The position numbers and the translations under genes are program-made. A stretch of DNA of 16,346 nt from Pseudomonadota bacterium. GTDB taxonomy: Bacteria > Pseudomonadota > Alphaproteobacteria > Reyranellales > Reyranellaceae. Positions within the stretch are counted from its first letter, which is position 1; every line of letters starts with the position of its first letter. Below, one piece after another: positions 1 to 5,396 of this stretch. The DNA lies in NCBI GenBank assembly GCA_023436825.1, contig JAEZHS010000603.1, forward strand, positions 1 to 16,346, in the 5' to 3' direction. The notes under the pieces are model-generated. The model was not told the origin of the DNA. It did no database searches and was given only the letters and a program-made list of their open reading frames with translations.

Positions 1-21
1 CTCCCCAGCTTCGCTGGGGAG
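1..21. repeat. Perfect short hairpin at window edge
   Basis: Arms CTCCCCAGC (1-9) and GCTGGGGAG (13-21) pair perfectly around a TTC loop. No T-run follows on the plus strand, so it is not a textbook terminator in that direction. Short GC-rich palindromes of this kind are commonly dispersed between genes in alphaproteobacteria, so it may be part of an extragenic palindromic repeat or the terminator of a gene lying to the left. The window ends here, so neither can be decided. Confidence 0.5.
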
Positions 22-88
22 GAAGCGCTCTGGCAATTGCTCTTCGCGGCCTCTCTCCGCAAAATAGCGGCGCCCCGATCAGGTCAGT

Positions 89-1132
89 ATGGAGCGCCGC
101 GTGCCGTCGACGAATTCCCAACCGGTGGCCGCGTCGCTGACGCGCGCCGCCATCTTCCTCGTCGTGACGATGAACGATGGGGCCGAGGCCGCGGTGAAGA
201 GCCTGTGCGCCGACCTGTCGGCGCTGGTGCGCTCGATCGGCTTCCGCGATCTCGATGCCCGGCTGAACTGCGTCATGGGCATCGGCTCCGACGCCTGGGA
301 CCGGCTGTTCGGCGCGCCGAGGCCCAAGGAGCTGCATCCGTTCCGCGAGATCCGCGGCCAGCACCACGCCGTCGCCACGCCCGGCGACCTCCTCTTCCAT
401 ATACGCTCCGCCAGCATGGACCTCTGCTTCGAGCTCGCTGCGCAGATCATGTCGCGGCTCGATGGCGCCGTCGCCGTGGCCGACGAGGTGCACGGCTTCA
501 AGTATTTCGACAACCGCGACCTGCTGGGCTTCGTCGACGGCACGGAGAACCCCGTCGACCAGGAGGCGCTCGACGCCACGGTGATCGGGGAGGAGGACGC
601 CGCCTTCGCCGGCGGCAGCTACGTCATCGTGCAGAAATACCTGCACGACCTGAAAGGCTGGAACGCCGTCCCCGTCGAGCAGCAGGAAGGCTTCGTCGGC
701 CGCACCAAGCTCTCGGACATCGAGCTGGACGATGCCGTGAAGCCGTCGTTTGCCCACAACGCGCTCACGGTGATCGAGGAGAACGGCCAGGAGCTCAAGA
801 TCGTGCGCGCCAACATGCCGTTCGGCGAGGTCGGCAAGGGCGAGTACGGCACCTATTTCTGCGGCTACGCCCGCTCGCCGAGCCGCACCGAGCGCATGCT
901 GGAGAACATGTTCGTGGGCCTGCCACCCGGCAACTACGACCGATTGCTCGATTTCAGCCGGCCCGTGACGGGCACGCTGTTCTTCGTGCCGTCGGCGACG
1001 TTCCTGGATGAGGTCGTGGCCGAGCCGGCCACGCCGGCGGCGGAGAGCGAGGCGCCATCGCCGTCGCCGTCTTCCTCTTCCGACGGATCGCTCGGCATCG
1101 GTTCGTTGAGCAAGGTCTCCGACAAGCAATGA
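89..1132 (+). CDS. DyP-type heme peroxidase with encapsulin cargo-loading peptide
   Basis: A 347-residue dye-decolorizing peroxidase, which uses H2O2 to oxidise dyes and phenolic substrates. The family signature GFVDGTENP lies at 147-155, with the catalytic Asp at 150. His223 (FAHNALTV) fits the proximal heme ligand and Arg240 (IVRANMPFG) the distal arginine. After the conserved fold ends near 305, a Pro/Ala/Ser/Glu-rich linker (about 311-331) leads to DGSLGIGSLSK at 332-342. This matches the targeting peptide that docks DyP cargo inside encapsulin nanocompartments. There is no signal peptide, as expected for a cytosolic encapsulated enzyme. AGG five bases before the ATG supports the start. 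In known systems the encapsulin gene is usually adjacent; none is present in the following 15 kb, and the upstream side has only 88 bases in view. Enzyme assignment is secure; encapsulation is inferred from the tail. Confidence 0.95.
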   Translation: MERRVPSTNSQPVAASLTRAAIFLVVTMNDGAEAAVKSLCADLSALVRSIGFRDLDARLNCVMGIGSDAWDRLFGAPRPKELHPFREIRGQHHAVATPGDLLFHIRSASMDLCFELAAQIMSRLDGAVAVADEVHGFKYFDNRDLLGFVDGTENPVDQEALDATVIGEEDAAFAGGSYVIVQKYLHDLKGWNAVPVEQQEGFVGRTKLSDIELDDAVKPSFAHNALTVIEENGQELKIVRANMPFGEVGKGEYGTYFCGYARSPSRTERMLENMFVGLPPGNYDRLLDFSRPVTGTLFFVPSATFLDEVVAEPATPAAESEAPSPSPSSSSDGSLGIGSLSKVSDKQ

Positions 1133-1193
1133 CCTGAAGGGGCCAGCGGTGCCCGCGCAAGGCTACGTTACGCTCCTCCAAGAGGAGCGAACC

Positions 1194-1619
1194 ATGGGTA
1201 CTATCACGGACGACGATCGTGGCCTGGCAATTCGGCCCGTGTGCCGGGCTGTTGAAAGCGACCCACGTCGTCGACAGCACTTCGGCCGCGGATGCCGCGC
1301 ACATCCCCGAATGGACGACCAAACGATCCACCGGTTAGTGGCAAGGTCGGTCTTGGCCCTCAGCGCCAAGTTCGGCAAGACAGGCCACGACCTGCAAACT
1401 CCGAAGAACACGATCCACAATGCCGCCGCTTACGCCTCGTTCGCCGCCCACGTGGCGTGCGGGATGAGCGTTTCGGCGACAGACGGCAGACGGAGTAAGT
1501 CCGCGACATTCAATCGATCACAAGATCCCGCAGTTGTCGGCTCAACCGCGATTCGTCACCGAAGAAGCTGTCGATCATCGCCTGAAGGAAGCTGGCCGGG
1601 TCCAATCGCGAAAGTCTGA
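1194..1619 (+). CDS. Doubtful small ORF, possibly a degraded coding remnant
   Basis: This covers the long stretch 1133-1509 between the peroxidase and fic, where no certain gene exists. An ATG at 1194 follows a good ribosome-binding site (AGAGGAG, six bases upstream), giving 141 residues that resemble no family I know and run 110 bases into the antisense of the fic 3' end. Coding character seems to switch frame: the +1 frame over about 1200-1325 reads plausibly (AWQFGPCAGLLKATHVVDST) before a stop, and the ATG frame looks more natural from about 1330 to 1509. This could be a frameshifted relic or chance. It shows no encapsulin-like sequence. Confidence 0.2.
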   Translation: MGTITDDDRGLAIRPVCRAVESDPRRRQHFGRGCRAHPRMDDQTIHRLVARSVLALSAKFGKTGHDLQTPKNTIHNAAAYASFAAHVACGMSVSATDGRRSKSATFNRSQDPAVVGSTAIRHRRSCRSSPEGSWPGPIAKV

Positions 1620-2097
1620 GGGGATGGCCAGCCTGGACGCCGAGCAGCGCGGTGAAGGTCAGTTGGGTTCGTCCGTTGCCTTCTCGGAACGGATGAATCG
1701 CATTCAGATAGGCAAGGAACCTGGCAGCTTCCTCCGCGAAATCCTCTGTCGCCCTCCCCTTTAGGAGATCGGCGTTATGCAGGCGGACGAACAGTCCTCG
1801 CATTTCACTGGCGATGTTCTCGGGGAAGCAGAAGGGACTCCGATCCTTGGTCATTCGAACGGTTCGGAAGCGTCCGGCCCAGCTGTATACATCCTGAAAC
1901 AGATGGCGGTGCACGGCACAATAATGTGCAGTGGAAAAGCGGCCGGAGGGAAGCGGCTCTTCAGCTCTGACCGCGACACTAAGCGCCTCGAAGACGTCCA
2001 GTTCGGCCTGATCACGCAAGCCGAGCTTATTCTTCAGCACCGTCGAACCAGCGTAGCAGTACCGATCCGGCTCGGCGTCGTAGAAGTCGGTGCTCAG
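1510..2097 (-). CDS. fic: Fic-domain protein AMP-transferase (toxin of a Fic pair), probable CTG start
   Basis: Fic proteins transfer AMP, or less often other groups, from a nucleotide onto hydroxyl side chains of target proteins. The complete active-site motif HPFREGNGR is at residues 135-143, with catalytic His135 and acidic Glu139, so activity is expected. The flap region (WAGRFRTVRMTKDRSPFCF) precedes it. The first ATG/GTG/TTG available is the GTG at 2040, but that would remove the conserved N-terminal segment (TDFYDAEPDRYCYAGSTVLKNKLG) normally found in Fic proteins. Reading back, the frame stays open to a CTG at 2097-2095. This CTG overlaps the TGA of the upstream gene by four bases and is preceded by AGGAAA at proper spacing. 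I therefore propose CTG, giving 195 residues. It lacks any visible N-terminal inhibitory helix, fitting a Fic controlled by a separate antitoxin. Confidence 0.93.
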   Translation of the reverse strand: MSTDFYDAEPDRYCYAGSTVLKNKLGLRDQAELDVFEALSVAVRAEEPLPSGRFSTAHYCAVHRHLFQDVYSWAGRFRTVRMTKDRSPFCFPENIASEMRGLFVRLHNADLLKGRATEDFAEEAARFLAYLNAIHPFREGNGRTQLTFTALLGVQAGHPLRLSRLDPASFLQAMIDSFFGDESRLSRQLRDLVID

Positions 2098-2468
2098 ACG
2101 TTTTTCCTGAACTGGCGGGCGATCGACCGGCGACGCTCTTCGCTCGAGGCGCCTCTGCGATCGAGTTCTCTGAGCGTACGCATTGATTGCGGCGACAGGT
2201 GGATTCCCTCTATTGCAGCGATCTTGGCCATCGAATCGCGGCCGAGCGTCATGCTCTCGCGGATGCGGCCATCCCGCCCTTGAATCATCAACTTGCCGCC
2301 CGAACGGCGCAGGGTCGATTTTGCGGCTTCGGTCGCCTCGGCCTGGCTACTGTAGACGCCAACGGCGCGGCTCGCGCCTTCGTGTTTGACCTGCCAACGG
2401 CCCTCCATGGGCACAACGTGGATGCGGGCTTGGCCTTTGGCGGGCTTGGAGGCGACACGGCGAGGCAT
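2094..2468 (-). CDS. DUF2188 protein with C-terminal antitoxin-like segment, probable Fic antitoxin
   Basis: A 124-residue basic protein lying directly upstream of fic with a 4-nt overlap. Residues about 14-80 form a DUF2188-type domain (HVVPMEGRWQVKHEGASRA, then a Gly-Arg-rich stretch ending in IQGRDGRIRE). The C-terminal third is helical, containing AAIEGIHLSPQSMRTLRELD, and resembles VbhA/FicA antitoxins. Those antitoxins obstruct the Fic ATP site with an (S/T)xxxE(G/N) helix. Here the Glu-Gly pair is present, but the position four before Glu is Ile rather than Ser/Thr. I chose the ATG at 2468 because DUF2188 proteins commonly begin with the MPRRVASKPA-like sequence seen here. A GTG at 2504 would add 12 unlikely residues. 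A TAGAAT hexamer at 2476-2481 would put the transcript start almost at this ATG. The antitoxin role is inferred from context and weak similarity. Confidence 0.8.
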   Translation of the reverse strand: MPRRVASKPAKGQARIHVVPMEGRWQVKHEGASRAVGVYSSQAEATEAAKSTLRRSGGKLMIQGRDGRIRESMTLGRDSMAKIAAIEGIHLSPQSMRTLRELDRRGASSEERRRSIARQFRKNV

Positions 2469-2528
2469 CGGATGAATTCTATCACAAGCGCTGGCTGAGG
2501 ACACGAGACGGCTGCAGATAGCCCACGA

Positions 2529-3389
2529 TCAGGCCGTCGCCACCAGCAGTTCCTCGGCGTTGTTGGGCGGCTTCAGCCCGTCGCTGCGACCCGCGAAGTA
2601 GCGCTCGGCGAGCATGGCGGCGGAGACGTGCCGCGCCTGCTTGAAGCCGGCCTCGCGCGCCAGCGCCAGCATCTCCTGCGGCGTGAAGAAGCTGATGAAG
2701 GGCGTGCCGCTGGCACGCGCGCCCTCTGCCGCGCGTTCGAGACCCGGGCGGACCTCGGGGTCGGCCATCTCGAGCGGCAGCAGGAAGCTCATGGCGAAGG
2801 TCGAGCCCGGGGCCAGCGCCGCCACCTGGCGCAGCGTAGCCATGATCGCTTCCCGGCTGAGGTACATGCTGACGCCGGTCGAGACCACCACGGCGGGCCT
2901 TGCCGCGTCGAACCCGGCGGCCGCCAGCTTCTGCAGCCAGGCGTCCCCCGCCTCGAAGTCGACCGGCACCAGTCGCAGCCAATCGGGCACGCCGAGGCCG
3001 AGATCGACGAGGCGCCGGCGCTTCCACGCCTGCGGTCCGGGCCGGTCGACCTCGAACACGCGGAGGTGCGAGGCGATCTCGGGCCGGCGCTGGGCGAAGG
3101 TGTCGAGGCCGGCGCCGAGGACGACGTATTGCCCGATGCCCTGCCCCGTCTGCTCGGCCACGAGATCCTCGATGAAGCGGGCGCGGCCCACGATCGACGC
3201 GCGAAAGGCCTTGATGAATTGTGGATTCATGTCGGGCCGCTCGCGCCAGCCCGCATCGGGCGCCGCCAGCGCGAGCCCGATCCTGTCCTCCAGCACGTGC
3301 GGCGGCGGATCGACTTCGACATGCAGCGCGCGCCACAGGGCGACGCGGACGGCGGTGCTGTCGGGCAGGGGTTCGGGATGATCAGCCAT
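2529..3389 (-). CDS. Class I SAM-dependent methyltransferase, PPM1/LCM (TIGR00027-like) family
   Basis: A 286-residue methyltransferase of the leucine-carboxyl-methyltransferase-like group, many of whose bacterial members act in natural-product or lipid modification without a known substrate. The SAM-binding motif VVLGAGLDT (about 89-97) with following FAQRRPE, and the second acidic strand FEVDRPGPQ (about 112-120), are characteristic of the family. VVSTGVSMYLSREAI gives the post-motif strand and helix. A TTG at 3410 would add seven residues, but family members usually begin close to the domain, so the ATG at 3389 (MADHPEPL) is preferred. No strong ribosome-binding site is visible for either. 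The gene is 60 bases upstream of the DUF2188/fic pair in the same direction and might be co-transcribed with it, though no functional link is evident. Confidence 0.88.
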   Translation of the reverse strand: MADHPEPLPDSTAVRVALWRALHVEVDPPPHVLEDRIGLALAAPDAGWRERPDMNPQFIKAFRASIVGRARFIEDLVAEQTGQGIGQYVVLGAGLDTFAQRRPEIASHLRVFEVDRPGPQAWKRRRLVDLGLGVPDWLRLVPVDFEAGDAWLQKLAAAGFDAARPAVVVSTGVSMYLSREAIMATLRQVAALAPGSTFAMSFLLPLEMADPEVRPGLERAAEGARASGTPFISFFTPQEMLALAREAGFKQARHVSAAMLAERYFAGRSDGLKPPNNAEELLVATA

Positions 3390-3405
3390 GCTGTTGGCTC
3401 GTGAG

Positions 3406-3429
3406 GTCAATTTGACTGTAGTATTGACT
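3406..3429. promoter_or_regulatory. Candidate operator: GTCAA-T-TTGAC palindrome plus repeated TTGACT
   Basis: Just upstream of the methyltransferase start, GTCAA-T-TTGAC (3406-3416) is a perfect 5-1-5 inverted repeat. TTGACT then recurs 12 bases further on (3412-3417 and 3424-3429), in both cases followed by a base and TA. Placement in the probable promoter region of the methyltransferase suggests a regulator-binding site. No assignment to a specific regulator is possible. Confidence 0.35.
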
Positions 3430-3450
3430 ATATTAAACCAACGTTATAAT
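3424..3450 (+). promoter_or_regulatory. Consensus-like sigma-70 promoter pointing into intergenic DNA
   Basis: TTGACT (3424-3429) and a perfect TATAAT (3445-3450) are separated by 15 bases, slightly short. They lie in an AT-rich island within otherwise GC-rich DNA. No protein gene follows on this strand, but a strong hairpin and a TCTTTT tract lie about 90-135 bases downstream, which would fit a small RNA. The spacing makes activity uncertain. Confidence 0.35.
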
Positions 3451-3540
3451 GTGCGCCTGTTGCGTTGCGCACCCGCGTTCCCGCTCTATGCATCGTTTAT
3501 CCGATCGTGCGCCGGACCGCTCCAGCCCTGGGGCCGGTCA

Positions 3541-3570
3541 TCCCGTCCGGCTGCGTTCAGCCGGACGGGA
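3541..3570. repeat. Strong intergenic stem-loop
   Basis: TCCCGTCCGGCT (3541-3552) pairs perfectly with AGCCGGACGGGA (3559-3570) across a GCGTTC loop, giving a 12-bp GC-rich stem. On the plus strand a TCTTTTG tract follows after eight bases, so it could end a plus-strand transcript starting near 3457. On the minus strand no T-run follows, so it is a poor terminator for the TetR gene. It may also be a dispersed palindromic element. Confidence 0.6.
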
Positions 3571-3609
3571 GCGATGGTCTTTTGTAAGGGGCAGTCCAGC
3601 GAGGGGGTC

Positions 3610-3742
3610 AGCAAAAAATGCATTAAATGCAGAAAATCAAGAAGCGGCGTAAATTCAATGGCTTGGCGGACATCGGTCTAGCTGCAGAAATTAGCAAAAA
3701 ATGCAGAAATTCACGAGCGAGGCGACTGCAGTGCATGCACTG
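3610..3742. repeat. AT-rich cluster of TGCA-containing repeats and palindromes
   Basis: Within the gene-free stretch 3390-3747, the 13-mer AGCAAAAAATGCA occurs twice exactly (3610-3622 and 3693-3705). TGCAGAAA occurs three times (from 3628, 3683 and 3702). TGCATT-A-AATGCA (3619-3631) is a perfect 6-1-6 palindrome, and CAGTGCATGCACTG (3729-3742) is a perfect 14-bp palindrome abutting the 3' end of the TetR gene. The composition differs sharply from the flanking genes. It looks like an array of protein-binding sites or a relic of acquired DNA. No open frame here is convincing. Confidence 0.5.
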
Positions 3743-3747
3743 AAAAC

Positions 3748-4395
3748 TCACTTGAGCGGCCCGGCGGTGCGGCGCGACATCAGATAGCCCACCAGCAGGT
3801 GCGTGACCTCGTCGATGAAGTGGTCGCGGTCGCCGTCGAGCGCAGCGGGCTTGTTGATGACGAACTGATGGGTCAGCGCTTCCACCGTGGTCACGAGAAT
3901 GGAGGTCGCGGCATCGAGGTCCTTGGTCGAGATCTCCCGGCGGCGCTTTTCCAGGTAGGTCCGGACCAGCTGGAAGGTTTCCCGTTCGAGGGCCTCGATC
4001 TCGGCGAGCTGGCCCATGCGCGGGACCTGTTCGGCGAAGATGCGATGCAAGGTGGGATCGACCAGATGGGCGTCCAGCGCCGCCGTCACCATCGCACGAA
4101 CCGCCGCCGGCAGGTCGAGCGAGGCGACCTCCTCCAGCGCATCGCGCACCAGCTGGAGGATCTCCCGATTGTGGCGCGCGACCAGCGCCGCCACCAGCGC
4201 CTCCTTGTTGGGGAAGTACTGATAGAGCGAGCCGACGCTCACGCCCGCGGTCGCGGCAATGCGGTTGGTGCTGGCGCGATCGTATCCCACCTTCGTGAGA
4301 ACGCGAGCGGTCGCGTCAAGCAGCGCCTCCACCGTCGCCCGGGAGCGCTCCTGGGACGCGGATTTTCGCGGGATTGTCGGGATCGCGCGCGCCAT
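3748..4395 (-). CDS. TetR/AcrR-family transcriptional repressor
   Basis: A 215-residue one-component repressor. The N-terminal TetR DNA-binding domain is clear: an amphipathic first helix (ATVEALLDATARVLTKVGYD) and the helix-turn-helix ASTNRIAATAGVSVGSLYQY at 41-60, ending in YFPNKEALVAAL. The C-terminal helical domain, which binds the inducer and forms the dimer, is divergent, so the ligand cannot be predicted. A TTG at 4425 would extend the protein by ten residues but would run through the operator-like repeats. The ATG at 4395, preceded by GAGGG, is the better start. It is divergent from the DinB-family gene at 4484, with shared operator-like repeats in between. The usual expectation is that it represses itself and that neighbour. 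Confidence 0.92.
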   Translation of the reverse strand: MARAIPTIPRKSASQERSRATVEALLDATARVLTKVGYDRASTNRIAATAGVSVGSLYQYFPNKEALVAALVARHNREILQLVRDALEEVASLDLPAAVRAMVTAALDAHLVDPTLHRIFAEQVPRMGQLAEIEALERETFQLVRTYLEKRRREISTKDLDAATSILVTTVEALTHQFVINKPAALDGDRDHFIDEVTHLLVGYLMSRRTAGPLK

Positions 4396-4409
4396 GAAGC
4401 GCCCTCTGC

Positions 4410-4443
4410 CAATGCGAGTAGACAATGCGAGTCATAGCTCGCA
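4410..4443. promoter_or_regulatory. Operator-like repeats between tetR-type and dinB-type genes
   Basis: CAATGCGAGT occurs twice exactly (4410-4419 and 4423-4432), a 13-base period. The second copy also forms the left arm of a perfect inverted repeat TGCGAG-TCATAG-CTCGCA (4426-4443). Three copies of one half-site in the divergent intergenic region is the arrangement expected for a TetR-family operator, and the sites would overlap the promoters of both flanking genes. Confidence 0.6.
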
Positions 4444-4483
4444 AATTCAGGACAGGCAACGAGGATGATGAAAGGCACCCGTC

Positions 4484-5017
4484 ATGTTCACCCTCCCCTA
4501 CCGCACCCTGGTCCACTACAAGCGTTGGGCGACCAACGGCCTGAATTCGGTCATCGCCGAGAATCTCGAGCGCATTCCCGACGACGACCGCATCCTGATC
4601 CGCCGGCTGCTCGACCACATCCAGGCTGTCGACGAGATCTTCAGTCACAATCTCGAAGCCCGACCGCACGGCCATCAGGCGCCGCGCTCGGCCGAGCTTC
4701 CCTCCTTCGACGCGCTGGCAAGCCGGGCGCGCGCAACCGGTGACTGGTATGCCGACTATGCCGATGCGCTGCAGCCGGACGAGGTCGACGAGCCGATCGC
4801 CTTCTCCTTCTCGAACGGCGAGCCCGCCCGCATGACGCGCGGCGAGATGCTGCTGCACGTCGCCATGCACGCCGCCGGCCATCGCGGCCAGGTCGCTCTC
4901 CTGCTTCAGAAGAACGGCATCGTGCCCTGGCCGGACCGCATCACGGACTTCCTCCGGGCCGAGGATGACAGTCCGCTGCCAGGGGCGCAGCTACAGGCGG
5001 CGTCCGCCTATCAGTAG
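4484..5017 (+). CDS. DinB/YfiT-family putative metalloprotein
   Basis: A 177-residue protein of the DinB four-helix-bundle family, small proteins that bind a divalent metal with three histidines. Some members act as thiol (mycothiol, bacillithiol, glutathione) transferases or hydrolases. The opening YKRWATNGLNSVI and the metal-site pattern are characteristic. His45 (LLDHIQAVDEIF) is the first likely ligand, and LLHVAMHAAGHRGQV supplies His125, His129 and His133, of which two should complete the site. The predicted location is cytosolic. The ATG at 4484 has AAAGG about ten bases upstream. It is transcribed away from the TetR gene and is probably its target. Its 3' end overlaps the converging lipoprotein gene by seven bases. 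The specific reaction is unknown. Confidence 0.88.
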   Translation: MFTLPYRTLVHYKRWATNGLNSVIAENLERIPDDDRILIRRLLDHIQAVDEIFSHNLEARPHGHQAPRSAELPSFDALASRARATGDWYADYADALQPDEVDEPIAFSFSNGEPARMTRGEMLLHVAMHAAGHRGQVALLLQKNGIVPWPDRITDFLRAEDDSPLPGAQLQAASAYQ

Positions 5018-5253
5018 CCGCCGCCGTAATAATAGTCGCGCCGCGGCGTGGTCGCGGCGCCGACGGCCGCACCGCCAAGGCCGCCGACCACAGCGCCGCC
5101 CACCGGGTGGCCTACTGTCGAGCCGACCACCGCGCCGCTCGCCGCGCCGATGGCGCCGCCTGTGACCGCGCGCTGACCGGGAGTCTCGCCGCAAGCGGCC
5201 GTCAGCATCGACAGCACCGACGCGATGACGACCAGGGTTGCCGTACGGGACAT
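5011..5253 (-). CDS. Small glycine-zipper lipoprotein
   Basis: An 80-residue envelope protein. A short basic start and hydrophobic segment (TATLVVIASVLSMLTAAC) end in a lipobox-like TAAC, suggesting lipidation at the Cys; the -3 Thr is less typical than Leu. The mature part is dominated by a glycine-zipper repeat (about 30-65: GGAIGAASGAVVGSTVGHP and GGAVVGGLGGAAVG), found in small outer-membrane lipoproteins that associate with or span membranes. It ends in a Tyr/Gly-rich tail. The ATG at 5253 is chosen because AAGGAG lies six bases before it. An upstream TTG at 5268 would place that ribosome-binding site inside the gene. It converges on and overlaps the DinB-family gene by seven bases. The function is unknown, probably envelope maintenance. 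Confidence 0.82.
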   Translation of the reverse strand: MSRTATLVVIASVLSMLTAACGETPGQRAVTGGAIGAASGAVVGSTVGHPVGGAVVGGLGGAAVGAATTPRRDYYYGGGY

Positions 5254-5396
5254 GCGAATCTCCTTCAAGCCATTGTCGTAGAGGCAACGGCCCGCGCAGC
5301 AGCCGGTTGCTCACCGTGTGCATCCGCCGCCAATGGACAGAGCGCAGTCACAGCCCGCGGGCGCTATGATGCTCCGCAACCCCAGAGGAGGTCGCC

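Noticed and set aside
37..1011. 324-residue open frame overlapping the peroxidase gene on the same strand
   Set aside because: Arg/Gly-rich composition typical of an out-of-frame reading of GC-rich DNA; the DyP frame carries all motifs.
2482..3336. 284-residue minus-strand open frame overlapping the methyltransferase
   Set aside because: Low-complexity Arg/Ala/Gly reading in a shifted frame of the real methyltransferase gene.
3610..3742. CRISPR array suggested by the repeated 13-mer
   Set aside because: Only two exact copies, too short and irregularly spaced, with no cas genes in the window.
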